DNA from: SHAN690 sp023262195
GTDB lineage: Bacteria > Bacteroidota > Bacteroidia > Flavobacteriales_G > Salibacteraceae
Assembly: GCA_038142005.1 (NCBI GenBank)
Contig: JAYQJE010000004.1
Coordinates: 1-64,000 of the forward strand
Length of the DNA: 64,000 bases
Reading direction: 5' to 3'
Below the pieces are notes generated by a model. That model had not been told where the DNA came from. It was given only the letters and a program-made list of their open reading frames with translations, and did not search any database. Below are positions 45,737 through 56,116 of this stretch, one piece after another. Both the position numbers and the translations under genes were made by a program. How positions within the stretch are numbered: the stretch's first letter is position 1; the number at the start of each line of letters is the position of its first letter.

Positions 45737-48558
45737 ATGAAGCACATCTTACCAATAATCGCACTAATATTCACTACTCACATTTTCGCAATTGACTCAA
45801 AATCTGTGGTCTTAGAGGGCTCAGAAGCCAAAGCGGAAGTACCTGAAGCCAATATGCTACGGTACAAGTCATTCAGTTCAATTCCTGTGTTCATTCGATT
45901 TGATGAAGCCAAGCAGCTCAATCTGAATAATTGGCAGCAATGGATGTCAACTAACTTTTTTGACAATAACGAGCAGTTTGGCTTTGAATTGATTGGTACT
46001 GAAGAAGACCAACTGGGCATGGTTCATTATCGGTTTAACCAAACCTTTAACGGAGTGAAAGTTGAATTTGCCTCTTGGATTGTTCACGCTAAAGAAAATC
46101 GAGTGTTGAGCATGAATGGTGAATTATTTGATGCGATTTCAGACTTTAATCCCGGCTTGAGTGAGTCTGAGGCCTTAGAAATGGCTCTCGGTTATGTAGG
46201 TGCGGAAACCTATAAATGGGAAATTGATTTGGAAGAGCAGGCCATACAGCACATAAATCATGATCACAATGCCACTTATTATCCTATTGGCGAAAAGGTC
46301 ATAATCAACACCGATCCTGCATTGAAAGAAGTTGATCTTCACCTCACGTGGAAGTTTAATATTTACGCTCACGAGCCCATGTCTAGGCAGGAGGTGTATG
46401 TGGATGCCACAAGTGGAAATACCATCTTCACACAAGATTTAATCCACCACGCAGATTCCAATGGAACAGCAGTCACCAACTACAATGGAAATTTTAATTT
46501 AGTTGCAGATTATACAGGTTCAAATTTCCGACTTCGGGAAAGCGGCAGAGGAAATGGCATCAGCACCTACAATCTTAATTCAGGTACCAATGGCCTTGGG
46601 TCTGATATTCTCGATAATGACAATGTGTGGAATAGTACAGCCGCAAATGAGATGAGTGGACCTGACGCTCATTTTGGGACAGAAATGACTTACGATTTTT
46701 CTTTGCCAATTTTGGTCGAAATAGTATCGATGATAGTGGCTTCGAACTAATTAGCCGCGTTAATTATGGAAACAACTTTACCAATGCCTTCTGGGATGGT
46801 AATGTAATGACCTATGGTTCGGGTGGTGCATCTTTCGCTACCATAGATATTGCGGGTCATGAAGTGACTCATGGTTTGACTACCAATACAGCTGCACTAA
46901 TTTATTCCTATGAATCTGGAGCACTGAATGAAAGCTTCAGTGATATATTCGGTGCTGCTATCGAGTTTTATGCGGAAGGGGGAATCAGTGATTGGTTGCT
47001 AGGTGAAGATCGTGGATCTGTAATACGCTACATGAACAACCCCAACCTCGGTGGTGACCCTGATACATATTTGGGTGATTTTTGGCATACAGAAGCTTGG
47101 GATAATGGTGGCGTTCACATTAACAGTGGTGTCCAGAACTTTTGGTTTTATCTTTTGACAGAAGGTGGTTCTGGGACGAACGACCTCAATAATAATTATA
47201 GCGTAGATGCGCTTGGCGTTGAAAAGGCTCAAGCAATCGCTTTTCGCAATCTCACTGTTTATTTAACTCCATCAAGCCAATATTTTGACGCACGTTTTTA
47301 CGCCATTCAATCAGCCGTTGACCTCTATGGAAATTGTTCTGAAGAAGTTGAACAAACTACCAATGCATGGTATGCTGTGGGTGTAGGCGATGAGTATGTT
47401 GAAGGTGTTGATGCAGATTTTGATCCAAGCGAAACAGAGATATGTGTTCTTCCATACACAGTATCATTCTCTAATGAAAGTACTAATGCTGATACTTACG
47501 TTTGGGACTTTGGCGATGGTAACAACTCCGGCTTGGAGAGCCCATCGCACACATATACGCAAGAAGGAGAGTATATTGTAATGCTGGATGCATCATCTGA
47601 CTGTGGCGAAGATGAAAAATCGAGAACCATCAGTATTGAACTTCCGATAGCTCCAACATCAGCGACTGCAGAAGTTTGCCCGGGGGATGTGGCCATACTC
47701 TTTGCTACTCCTAACGTTTCAGGCACAAATTGGTGGTATGATGATTCCACATCAACTACACCAATATATGAAGGTGACACTTTTATTACTCCAGTGATCA
47801 ATAGCACCATACCATATTTTGTTTCTACAAAAACTAATGGCAATTCGGATGAAGTCGGTGAACCAGACAATAATTTTGGCCCTGGATCTCCATTCAACAA
47901 TCTACAGTATCTAGTTTTTGATGTGTACGAGTCTGCGATATTAGATTCTGTAAGGGTTTATGCCACAGGTTCTGGAGAGCGAGAAATTGTTTTGCTCGAT
48001 GCATTTGGCAATGAGATTACGTCCATGATTGTCGATCTCGATAATGGAGAGCAAATGGTAGAATTGGGTATGGAATTGCCCGTGGAAACTGATTTGCAGA
48101 TTGGCCTGGGCGATGGTGGAGATTTAAACCTTTATAGAAACGCAAGCGGTGCTGATTATCCTTATGAAATCAATGATGTGTTAAGTATAAAACGTAGCAC
48201 AGCATTTACAAACGGAGGCTTGAGCCACTATTATTTCCTATATGATTGGCATGTGTCTTATGGTTCATGTGAAAGCGCCAAAACAATAGTATATGCCAGT
48301 GTAAGCGAGTGCTTAGGTATGGATGAAATCAACTCAAATGATGTAACCATCTTTCCTAACCCATCTATCGGTTCTTTTACCATTACTTGGGATGGAATGA
48401 TAGTGAATACCATTGATGTGCGAAACATGCACGGCCAGCTTGTTTCACAGATAAAGCCAAGCACTACCCAAATTGAAATGAATTTGAACAGTGGGGTTTA
48501 TATGGTAAATATCATTGGCAGCGAAGGCGCTATTACCAAAAAAGTTATCGTTCAATAA
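45737..48558 (+). CDS. Secreted M4 (thermolysin-type) metallopeptidase with T9SS domain (one frameshift)
   Basis: Signal peptide, then an FTP/PepSY propeptide (residues 40-210), a catalytic domain, a PKD module (YVWDFGDGNNSG) and a type A T9SS C-terminal domain (VTIFPNPSIGSFT ... ITKKVIVQ). Zinc ligands are in GHEVTHGLT and the Glu of ESGALNESFSDIFG. The frame breaks at T5 46696-46700 (T6 expected); repair gives TYDFFFANFGRNSIDDSGF and a protein of about 940 residues. Exported protease for extracellular protein degradation. Followed by a strong terminator. Confidence 0.93.
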
Positions 48559-48578
48559 GCCAGCACGCTAACGAAACG

Positions 48579-48614
48579 AGGCGCCATCAGGGTAAATCCA
48601 GATGGCGCTTTTTT
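48579..48614 (+). terminator. Terminator of the M4 peptidase gene
   Basis: GCGCCATC (48581-48588) pairs with GATGGCGC (48601-48608), followed by six T. It begins 22 bp after the stop codon. Confidence 0.88.
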
Positions 48615-48769
48615 GTTGTAAACATACCCATGCAATCATTTATAGACAGTATTGATCACATTCATACCGAGTAGAACCAAGTTATTTCAAGTCCTTAACA
48701 AATCGTTCGAATGCTTATTGTAAATACTCGATTCGAAAATTATATTTACACCATCTAAATTAATATGTT

Positions 48770-49231
48770 ATGAGAAGTCTAGGAAAAATTGCAATCACAG
48801 CACTTACCGTTATTCTGTATAGCACAGCATTTGCCGAATCGCCTGCTGAACTGAACAAAGGCCCTAAACCCAATGATTTGGTGGGGCTATGGATGCCCAG
48901 CGAAGGCACATCCTATATTAAGATCTTCAAAGAGAAAGGCGTGGAACGCTATCACGGAAGAGTGGTATGGCTTAAAGAACCATTAGATGAGCAGGGCAAC
49001 CCAAAGAAAGACCCTGAGGGAAAAGAGATCATGAATATGTTGAACCTTAGAAACTTTGTGTTTGAGGACGGTGAGTGGGTAGACGGAACGATTTATGACC
49101 CTAAATCTGGCAACACCTACTACTGCACCATAGAAATGAAGGGGAACAACAAACTTGAGGTACGAGGTTCATTAGATCCATTTGGCCTTGTGGGAAGAAC
49201 GGATACATGGGTAAGAATGAAGACTAAATAA
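48770..49231 (+). CDS. Exported DUF2147 protein
   Basis: A 153-residue protein with a signal peptide ending AFAES and one DUF2147 domain: DLVGLWMPSEGTSYIKIF, YHGRVVWLKEPLDEQGNP, GTIYDPKSGNTYYC and a C-terminal GRTDTWVRM. The domain is a small lipocalin-like beta-barrel common in Bacteroidota periplasmic proteins; its ligand is unknown. A TATATTTA box at about 48744-48751 is a likely -7 element. It is 8 bp before the outer-membrane gene that follows, so they form an operon. Confidence 0.9.
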   Translation: MRSLGKIAITALTVILYSTAFAESPAELNKGPKPNDLVGLWMPSEGTSYIKIFKEKGVERYHGRVVWLKEPLDEQGNPKKDPEGKEIMNMLNLRNFVFEDGEWVDGTIYDPKSGNTYYCTIEMKGNNKLEVRGSLDPFGLVGRTDTWVRMKTK

Positions 49232-49239
49232 CTCCAACA

Positions 49240-50324
49240 ATGAAATACCTACTAAACCTTACCCTAACCCTTCATATTCCTCATTTCACTACCAGTTATT
49301 GTGTTATCGCAAGATGACCCACCAATAGAAGAAGAAGGCGAAGAAGATGTTGTGGATTATTCAAGTCTGGTTCAAACCGAGAAGAATAAAGCATTTTGTT
49401 CTTCTAAGATATTGGCTCAAAGACCCACGAAGCTTGCCTCGTTGGGGTATGATTTTCAAGCTCCACATTCCATAACTCCCGGAGACCTTGGCGGTGTAGC
49501 TTCAAAACAACATAACATTGCCAACAGCCATGGCGTTGGCGCTGCGCTGAATTACCCTGTTTTTTCGAAGAATTATTTGCTCGTAAACCTTGGGGTAACT
49601 TACGCTGAAACGCGCTACTCTTTTGTCAGCCCAACCACGGCTAACGATAATGCGGTTGTTCAAGCGTTAGATAATAAAGGCCTGAGAACAATGGGCGCTG
49701 TTGCAACCATTTTCAAGCCATTAAACATCAAACACTACTTACTTTTTCAGGGTGGAGTGAGCTTGAATGGAGATTACACATTCAGCAATTTTCAAAGCCT
49801 AAATTATCTGCGATACACAGCAGCACTGATCTATGGTATAAAAGCTAACGATCGAAAAATGTGGGGATTTGGATTAAGCCGAACGTACCTTGGTGGTGCT
49901 TTGAATTATGTGCCGATCTACTATATGATGTATACGGCCAAGAGTAAAAAATGGGGAGTAGAAATGTTGTTACCAGCACGCCTTGATTATCGTAGAAACA
50001 TCAACGACAAAAACCTGCTGCTTGTAGGATATGAAGTACAAGGAAACACCTTTAGAATCAACAATGATGGCGACATCTATAACTTACCATTTAATGAGAT
50101 GGAAATGCGAAGAGCCGAATTGCGATTTCGCGCCACTTGGGAACATGCTTTTACTCCACAAATTTGGCTTTCGTTGCAAGCAGGATATAGATATAATTAT
50201 TCGTTTGATTTAGATAAATTTGATTAGATATAGGCCATTCTTTGATGATACACCCTATCTCATGGAAACCGAATTGACCAACCCAGCTTATTTCAACATT
50301 TCAATAAATTGGGTCAGCCCATAA
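49240..50324 (+). CDS. DUF6268-type outer-membrane protein (two frameshifts)
   Basis: ATG 49240 opens a signal peptide, MKYLLNLTLTL; after an extra base near 49273 it continues IFLISLPVIVLSQDDPP in the frame that is open from 49301. The body is a series of amphipathic strands with YxxxxxF periodicity (LLVNLGVTYAETRYSF, LSLQAGYRYNYSFDL). The apparent stop at 50225 results from TT for T at 50224-50225. In the next frame, RPFFDDTPYLMETELTNPAY runs to TAA 50322-50324, with an ending in aromatic residues typical of barrels. Repaired length about 360. Function unknown; co-transcribed with DUF2147. Confidence 0.72.
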
Positions 50325-50346
50325 AAAAGCCTATTGAAAGTAAACC

Positions 50347-50856
50347 TTGGGGTTAAGAGAAGTAAGAAAAGAGCTGGCTGAACTGGAGAAGGAAGAGCTT
50401 ATCTACCATATTGGTGAGCTCTATAAGAAGTACAAAGACGTAAAGGAGTATTTCGATTTTTACACCAATCCTGATGAACAAGCGCTGCTTGAAAAATTCA
50501 AAGCCCGCGTGCATGAAGGGTTTTATCCCAATAGAGGTTGGAGGTTAAAGCTTTACCGCTCCAGAAAAGCGATTAATGAGTTTAAAAAGCTTGGTATATC
50601 GGAAGAGGCCAACGCAACCCTCCTACTCTACTTTACCGAGGTGGCAGTGATGTATGCACGTGAGAAACGGGTAAAAACAGAGAACTACTATAAGCGGCTG
50701 TCAACCAGTTTTGACAAAGCGCTGGAATACATGGACAAATACAAGCTCCTAGATAAGTTCAGGGCTCAAAACGAGTTGGTTGTTGAACGGTGCTCATCAT
50801 TTCCTTGGGCATGTGATATCGAAGTCCAGCAGATATTCGATCACTATTATTCCTAG
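50347..50856 (+). CDS. DUF6155 family protein
   Basis: A helical protein of about 169 residues with the pattern VRKELAELEKEELIYHIGEL, YFDFYTNPDEQALLEKFKA and RAQNELVVERCSSFPWACDI. DUF6155 proteins are cytoplasmic and of unknown function. TTG 50347 is the only start candidate before the conserved block; an upstream ATG could be hidden by a sequencing error, which is common in this window. The gene overlaps the last 4 bp of the convergent Asp-box gene. Confidence 0.82.
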   Translation: MGLREVRKELAELEKEELIYHIGELYKKYKDVKEYFDFYTNPDEQALLEKFKARVHEGFYPNRGWRLKLYRSRKAINEFKKLGISEEANATLLLYFTEVAVMYAREKRVKTENYYKRLSTSFDKALEYMDKYKLLDKFRAQNELVVERCSSFPWACDIEVQQIFDHYYS

Positions 50857-53564
50857 CGTTTCAACACCTTTTTTATGGCCTGACCATCGGCATTTTCAAC
50901 CTTCACGTAAAAAGTGCCTTGAGCAAACTCGCGCAAATCGAGCTTTGTTTCTGACTTCACTGCTTTCCTAACATATATCGTTCTACCCATGGCATCCAAT
51001 AAGGATATCGTGTTTAGTCCATTATAATCCATAGAAACGGTGATTTCGTCAGCAGTTGGGTTTGGGAATACTGAAATGCGAGAATAGAGATTCACCCGAT
51101 CTGCAACTCCTGTGGCCGTATCGATGACAGAGGAGGTATCTTCTAATACCACCGTTCCAGCATAAATTCCATTGCCATGGGTGCCAACCACTAACCATTG
51201 GTCACTCTCTCGATACTTAAGCATATCTACCACCACATTGCCAATGGTGTTCACACCTTCTTGCACCCAAATGGTGCTATCGCCCTTTAATTCACGCGTT
51301 GAGAATAAGCCAACACTGGTACCTAAAAAGTATACGTATCCGTCTTCGGTGTGAGCAATCTCAACCCAGCGCATGGATGGACCATCACTTATGTGGGCCA
51401 ATTCAGGCGGTACGTTCTCATCTTTCGTGCCGATGAGGTTCCCTTCAATAGGCTCCCAAGAATCGCCACCGTCTTCAGTCAACCAGAGGCTTCTTACATT
51501 GTAGTTTGAATAAACCACAATAGCGCGATCTGCATCTTTTGGGTCAATGGCGATGCACGAAGTGTACCTACCAAACTGAATACCGTTAGAACTTATCAGT
51601 TCACTAGTGATATTCCCTCCTACTTCGTGGGCATTCTCCACACGGTAAATCAACCCTTGTGAATTGCCCAAATAAACCACACCCTGTTCTGCTCTACTCG
51701 CAGATATAGCCGTGATTGTGCCTGTAATATTCACCAGATTTGACCACTCATAAACCTCATTTTCTGCGGCATTCAAATCGTGGTTTCTCCAAAGGGTAGA
51801 GTTTCTTGGCAAATACATGATGTTGTTGTCCACTGGGTCAAGCGTAAATGGATGTACAAACAAATAGCCACCATCCATACTTTCTGGAATGAGCCTTACC
51901 CAATCTCCATACTCTCCGTTGGCATTTACTTGCGTTCTTCGTACGTTGGCATATTGGGTACTAGAGTATTGATATTGTCCTCCATCGGTTATCCAGCAAT
52001 AGGCGCCATCAGCCCCCCTAATTGATGTCCAAAGGTGGCTTGGAGAAGCGGTGTTTGTCCAGAAAGTACCACGGTCCTGCAGTCCACCCATGATCTGTTC
52101 GCTTCCCGCTGTGGCTTCGTCAATGGCAATACCATAAAACTGCGATGAAATAAATCCATTGCTCAAGGACTGCCAACGAAATCCACTTTCGTCACACTTA
52201 TACGTTCTGTGAATTCCGCCATCGGTGGTGGAAATCATCATATCTGGATTTTCTCGGTTGAATACTATGTTTTGCTGATCGGGATAGTGTTCACCGGTGC
52301 GATAGCTAAACTCCTCATACCAATCCACATCATAACCTCCAATGCGCATGTTAGCGTTGGTATCGATAAAACCATTGGTAGATCGAAACAAGTTCGTGCC
52401 GCCTACAAAAATCACATCCTCGTTATCGGGCTTAATGGCCAAAACTTGGCAGTATCCATTGAATACGTTAAGTCGCTCTATGGGCAAGCCTGAGCTTCTA
52501 TTCTCCCAAAGCCCGCCAGTGCCTGTTCCATCACCACTGAAGTATTCATACCTCCAGAGGCTGTTATCTGTTGTTCCTGATCCAGGCGTATTTGAGAAGA
52601 AATACACGATATCCTGATCGGCTTCATACATTTTCACCAATGTTCTTCGGTGATTGTTGGGAAATCCCTCAGGAGTAATGTCTGTCCAGTTAACCCCATC
52701 CGTAGAGCGCCACATACCTCTGTTGCCGCCTCCATCACTACTGATCACCGCGTATAAAACCCCATTATCAGAAATCTCAAAGTCAGTATAACTCGCAGCG
52801 TTTGCTGAAAGGGACTCTTTCCATGTGTCTCCACCATCATTGCTGCGCATGATTCCTTCACTCATTGCCGCATAGACAATATTGCTATCGAAGCGGGTTG
52901 GGTCGACCTTCACGCGAAAAACCGCATCCCAATCAGAGGCTTTTTGTATCAAAGCCGCAGTACTTGGAAGCAGTGTCCAAGTCTCGCCATTGTCTTCTGA
53001 TTTATAGATGCCTGAACCTCGATAAAACGCGCTATAACTTTTTGATGCGGAATTACCATTCACTTCGCCAGAGCCATAATACCAGACATTTTCCCTACCC
53101 GGACGCACGTCTTGACTCACGCAAGACACGGCAGCGTGATCTTCTGGCGCTGTGGTGCGTTTCCAAGTCGCACCTCGATCGGTTGATTTCCACATACCGC
53201 CAGAAACTGCTCCAGCCATGTAAGTATTGGTATCAAGAATATCTATTGCAAATGCTCGGGTTCTTCCTCCAACATTATAAGGGCCAACGCTTTCAACATC
53301 CATTTGAACCACCTTGGTGCTACGAGCGGCCGATTGATTTTGCAAGCTGGATACGAATGCCAGCTCTCGCATGCGCATGTTGCTCGGGATTTTGCCCGTT
53401 TCTGGGTCAATTAATCTTCGGTGCTCATATTCGGACCTCCCAGTAGGATCTGTTTTATCTTCTGAATCCATAACAGATTCAGCATCAATGGGATAATATA
53501 CGCATTGATAGGAAATCAATACAATAAGCGAGAGCATCGCTGGCACCAACACATTTAATCTCAT
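50853..53564 (-). CDS. Secreted VPS10/sortilin-like Asp-box protein with T9SS domain
   Basis: About 903 residues. ATG 53564 gives an N-terminal hydrophobic segment with a Cys (LIVLISYQCVYYP) that could be a lipobox-like or signal anchor region. The body has Asp-box motifs (WKSTDRGATW, YKSEDNGETW, MRSNDGGDTW, WRSTDGVNW, LTEDGGDSW) making a beta-propeller, and a type A T9SS domain closes it (ISVFPNPTADEIT ... QAIKKVLKR). It starts 1 bp after the preceding lipoprotein gene's stop (TAGAATG), so the two are translationally coupled. Function may be binding rather than hydrolysis. Compare the Asp-box protein at 3420-6665, which lacks the sorting domain. Confidence 0.9.
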   Translation of the reverse strand: MRLNVLVPAMLSLIVLISYQCVYYPIDAESVMDSEDKTDPTGRSEYEHRRLIDPETGKIPSNMRMRELAFVSSLQNQSAARSTKVVQMDVESVGPYNVGGRTRAFAIDILDTNTYMAGAVSGGMWKSTDRGATWKRTTAPEDHAAVSCVSQDVRPGRENVWYYGSGEVNGNSASKSYSAFYRGSGIYKSEDNGETWTLLPSTAALIQKASDWDAVFRVKVDPTRFDSNIVYAAMSEGIMRSNDGGDTWKESLSANAASYTDFEISDNGVLYAVISSDGGGNRGMWRSTDGVNWTDITPEGFPNNHRRTLVKMYEADQDIVYFFSNTPGSGTTDNSLWRYEYFSGDGTGTGGLWENRSSGLPIERLNVFNGYCQVLAIKPDNEDVIFVGGTNLFRSTNGFIDTNANMRIGGYDVDWYEEFSYRTGEHYPDQQNIVFNRENPDMMISTTDGGIHRTYKCDESGFRWQSLSNGFISSQFYGIAIDEATAGSEQIMGGLQDRGTFWTNTASPSHLWTSIRGADGAYCWITDGGQYQYSSTQYANVRRTQVNANGEYGDWVRLIPESMDGGYLFVHPFTLDPVDNNIMYLPRNSTLWRNHDLNAAENEVYEWSNLVNITGTITAISASRAEQGVVYLGNSQGLIYRVENAHEVGGNITSELISSNGIQFGRYTSCIAIDPKDADRAIVVYSNYNVRSLWLTEDGGDSWEPIEGNLIGTKDENVPPELAHISDGPSMRWVEIAHTEDGYVYFLGTSVGLFSTRELKGDSTIWVQEGVNTIGNVVVDMLKYRESDQWLVVGTHGNGIYAGTVVLEDTSSVIDTATGVADRVNLYSRISVFPNPTADEITVSMDYNGLNTISLLDAMGRTIYVRKAVKSETKLDLREFAQGTFYVKVENADGQAIKKVLKR

Positions 53565-53565
53565 T

Positions 53566-54067
53566 CTAACCTTTTCTCTCGTATAACTGGACTCGATAGA
53601 CGCCATTGTCACTTTCAAACAACTCCGCCTCGAAGTAATCATCAACCGATAGTCCGGGTAATGGTTCGTTTAGTTCAGGAAATCGCGTGGTGGTTGATTC
53701 CAAAGTAAAAACAAATTGAATTTTAAGTGTATCACCCTCATTAAACTGCCCGTGAAAGGTTTTTCCTCGAAATGGCAATGCCAAAATCTCGACATCTGCC
53801 AGACAATCAACTTCATCACAGAATGGTAAACTGAGCACTGTGTCTGCTACGGAATAGATATGACTCACCCGACCTATGATTTTAGAATTGTGAGGGTTTG
53901 ATTGGGTGGGGGCTTCCATGCGCTCCTCATCCATTTGATCGACCGATTTTTTCTTCATCACTCGACTTTGTATTCACAGTCGCATTTTCGGTGTTCACCG
54001 CTTTGTTTGACTTACATGCAGATATGGCCAATGCCAAAAACAGGATGATAGTTAGGCTCGTTTTCAA
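53566..54067 (-). CDS. Small lipoprotein, function unknown (one frameshift)
   Basis: A TTG at 54067 begins KTSLTIILFLALAISAC, a lipoprotein signal peptide with lipobox ISAC, then a polar linker (KSNKAVNTENATVN). The frame shifts at T6 53947-53952 (plus strand); removing one base gives continuity into SVDQMDEERMEAPTQ and a beta-rich domain with CDEVDCLADVEIL and a final VYRVQLYERKG. Repaired length about 166. The first codon could also be a corrupted ATG. The gene ends 1 bp before the T9SS Asp-box gene and probably encodes a partner lipoprotein. Confidence 0.55.
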
Positions 54068-54132
54068 AATGCCCGTGAAGTTAATTATTGAGATTCGAAT
54101 TCTTGCTCAATACCATTCATGTAATTGAGTTT

Positions 54133-54533
54133 TTATCGAAAACTTGCCGTATCCCGCACTTGTATTCGAGCTGATATCATCTCCGTTTTAGATGGGGTAA
54201 GATCATCTGCACATGTTCCATTGCTCAGTTTGCCAATGTAACAGCGCAATCGAAAACTTCCGTATCGTGGAAAATTAGGCTTACAAAATTGTCACAGGTA
54301 GTACCACCCGTGTCGGCATAGTGAGAGAAAAAAGGTTTGGGATCTATCAAGAATGTATTTACACGCTCATTCTTAATTTCCCAAGAGTATATCTCAGCAT
54401 TCAAAGCACAACTGGTTACAACAACCGTGTCGCCAAGTTTCACTTCAAATTCATCCGCATTTAGACACGGATCAAGCGGTCGGCAAGACGACATCAATAA
54501 GACAAAAGCAACAAATCCAAGCAACGAACGCAT
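54133..54533 (-). CDS. PKD-like small lipoprotein (one probable frameshift)
   Basis: ATG 54533 starts a signal peptide with lipobox LMSSC. The domain that follows (LGDTVVVTSCALNAEIYSWE, DTGGTTCDNFVSLIF) resembles a single PKD-like beta-sandwich with a disulfide. The frame closes at 54225, but the neighbouring frame continues with SNGTCADDLTPSKTEMISAR to TAA at 54133-54135, which looks like real coding sequence, so a one-base error near 54229 is likely and the protein would be about 133 residues. Divergent from cvfB. Function unknown. Confidence 0.55.
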
Positions 54534-54537
54534 TGCG

Positions 54538-54545
54538 CGAATATA
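54538..54545 (-). promoter_or_regulatory. -7 box of the PKD-like lipoprotein gene
   Basis: On the minus strand TATATTCG is followed by CGCA and then ATG (54533). Initiation would fall on or next to the start codon, so the mRNA is probably leaderless. Confidence 0.5.
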
Positions 54546-54584
54546 TAAGGGACATCAACTCGAATAAAGGCAGGTTGTAAAACG

Positions 54585-54592
54585 TAGATTCG
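54585..54592 (+). promoter_or_regulatory. -7 box of cvfB
   Basis: TAGATTCG followed by CACT and ATG 54597. As with the divergent gene, the distance between box and ATG is only 4 bp, predicting a leaderless transcript. Confidence 0.5.
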
Positions 54593-54596
54593 CACT

Positions 54597-55412
54597 ATGA
54601 AATTGGGAGAAATCAACACCCTCAGAATAGCTCGAGAAACTGGCATTGGACTTTTTCTTGTGGATGAAACAGGTAACGAAGTACTTCTACCGAAGCGGTT
54701 TGTTCCAGAGGTGTTTGAGATAGATCAGGATCTGGACGTATTTGTTTACAATGACTCGGAAGGGCGATTGGTTTGCACTACCCAAGAACCAGACATCACC
54801 CTTAACAGCTTTGCCTTACTGCGCTGCAGAGATGCAACGGACATTGGCGCCTTCATGGAAATTGGCATCATGAAAGATCTCTTTGTTCCCAAAAAGAATC
54901 AGAATGACCTGATAAAGCCAGGAGAACGACATATGATCTATATGTATGAGGACACCTTGACTAAGAGACTTGTAGGCACGGCAAGAATCAACGCCTTGGT
55001 CAAAGAAGCCTCGGAAGATATCATGCCCGATGATGAGGTAGATATTCTGATTTGGAATGAGCGTGATATGGGTTGGGGAGTGATTGTAGATAACCAATAT
55101 CAAGGCATGGTTTATAAAAACCAAACCTTTGAACCCATAGCAATTGGCGAAAGACGCACAGCGTATGTAAATCGCGTTCGCGAGGACGGTAAGCTTGATA
55201 TCCTCATTCAGAAGCCGGGTGCAAAAAACATCGATGAGTCCGCCAAAGCAGTGATCGATGCGTTGGAGCGCAACAATAGGTTTCTAGCGCTTACGGACAA
55301 AAGCTCACCTGAGGATATCTCCACAGCACTCAACATGAGCAAGAAATCCTTTAAGAAGGCCATCGGAACGCTCTACAAACAGCGCATTATCTCCTTGAAA
55401 AAGAAGGTATAA
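54597..55412 (+). CDS. cvfB: S1-like RNA-binding regulator of the CvfB/YitL family
   Basis: A 271-residue cytoplasmic protein with three S1-like OB-fold domains and a C-terminal winged helix. The start KLGEINTLRIARETGIGLFL, GNEVLLPKRFVP and the end DISTALNMSKKSFKKAIGTLY are typical. CvfB binds RNA and affects virulence factors in Staphylococcus; in Bacteroidota its role is unstudied. No RBS can be placed because the predicted -7 box is only 4 bp from the ATG. Convergent with the SulP remnant. Confidence 0.93.
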   Translation: MKLGEINTLRIARETGIGLFLVDETGNEVLLPKRFVPEVFEIDQDLDVFVYNDSEGRLVCTTQEPDITLNSFALLRCRDATDIGAFMEIGIMKDLFVPKKNQNDLIKPGERHMIYMYEDTLTKRLVGTARINALVKEASEDIMPDDEVDILIWNERDMGWGVIVDNQYQGMVYKNQTFEPIAIGERRTAYVNRVREDGKLDILIQKPGAKNIDESAKAVIDALERNNRFLALTDKSSPEDISTALNMSKKSFKKAIGTLYKQRIISLKKKV

Positions 55413-55430
55413 AGTTGCTCTAGCCAAGGG

Positions 55431-56116
55431 TTAAATGTCCGAGATAACCTTATAGCTCGGATCCTCAATGATGTTTACATCAATCAACGTATCGGCATTC
55501 GCGAGCAGCCTGCGGCAGTCTTGACTTAAGTGCTTCAAATGGATTTTCTTTCCCGCTTGTAGATAACGTTCGGTGAGCCTATTAAGCGCCTCAATTCCTG
55601 ACATATCCGCGACCCTGCTCTCCTGAAAATCAATCACCACCTCATCAGGGTCGTTTTTCACATCAAACTTATCTCCGAAGGCCTGAACCGAACCAAAGAA
55701 CAGTGGTCCGTAAATTTCATAATACTTCACTCCTTTTTCATCTATGTGCTTTCGAGCTCTGATACGCGTTGCGTTTTCCCAAGCGAATACCAATGCCGAT
55801 ATAACCACGCCTATCAATACGGCTAGCGCTAGATTGTGGAGCAAAACGGTAACCAAAGCCAATCAATGTCCGCATCTTTCCAAACATTCTTGCGCGAGCT
55901 CCAGAGGAGATATTGATCAGACTACTGCAGCCACATTGACATTCTTGCGCGAGCTCCAGAGGAGATATTGATCAGACTCTGACCAATCATCGCGCAGCCT
56001 CCCATTCCAGAGAAGAATCCTGTGATGGTATTGGCCATGCCTTGTGCTACGGCTTCCTTCCAACCTCGGGTTTGGGTTATTTCATCGATTAGGTTTAACG
56101 TGACGGCAATTAACAC
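55431..56116 (-). pseudogene. SulP family sulfate permease, collapsed remnant
   Basis: Two SulP pieces remain. 55922-56116 covers LNLIDEITQTRGWKEAVAQG and GFFSGMGGCAMIGQSLINI, the central conserved helices. 55431-55862 covers the last helix (LAVLIGVVISALVFAWENA) and the C-terminal STAS domain with VVIDFQESRVADMSGIEAL. The N-terminal half and about 60 residues between the pieces are missing, and the junction carries a 40 bp direct repeat. It is either a pseudogene or a misassembled locus. If functional elsewhere, it would be an inner-membrane anion transporter. Confidence 0.8.
55884..55978. repeat. 40 bp direct repeat in the SulP remnant
   Basis: Positions 55884-55923 and 55939-55978 are identical over 40 bp (beginning ACATTCTTGCGCGAGC and ending GATCAGACT), separated by 15 bp. 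On the minus strand they encode the SLINISSGARARM segment of SulP twice. Only one copy is expected in the family. Confidence 0.95.

Noticed and set aside
50825..50860. A terminator between the DUF6155 and Asp-box genes.
   Set aside because: The genes overlap by 4 bp at their 3' ends and no hairpin with a T run is visible.
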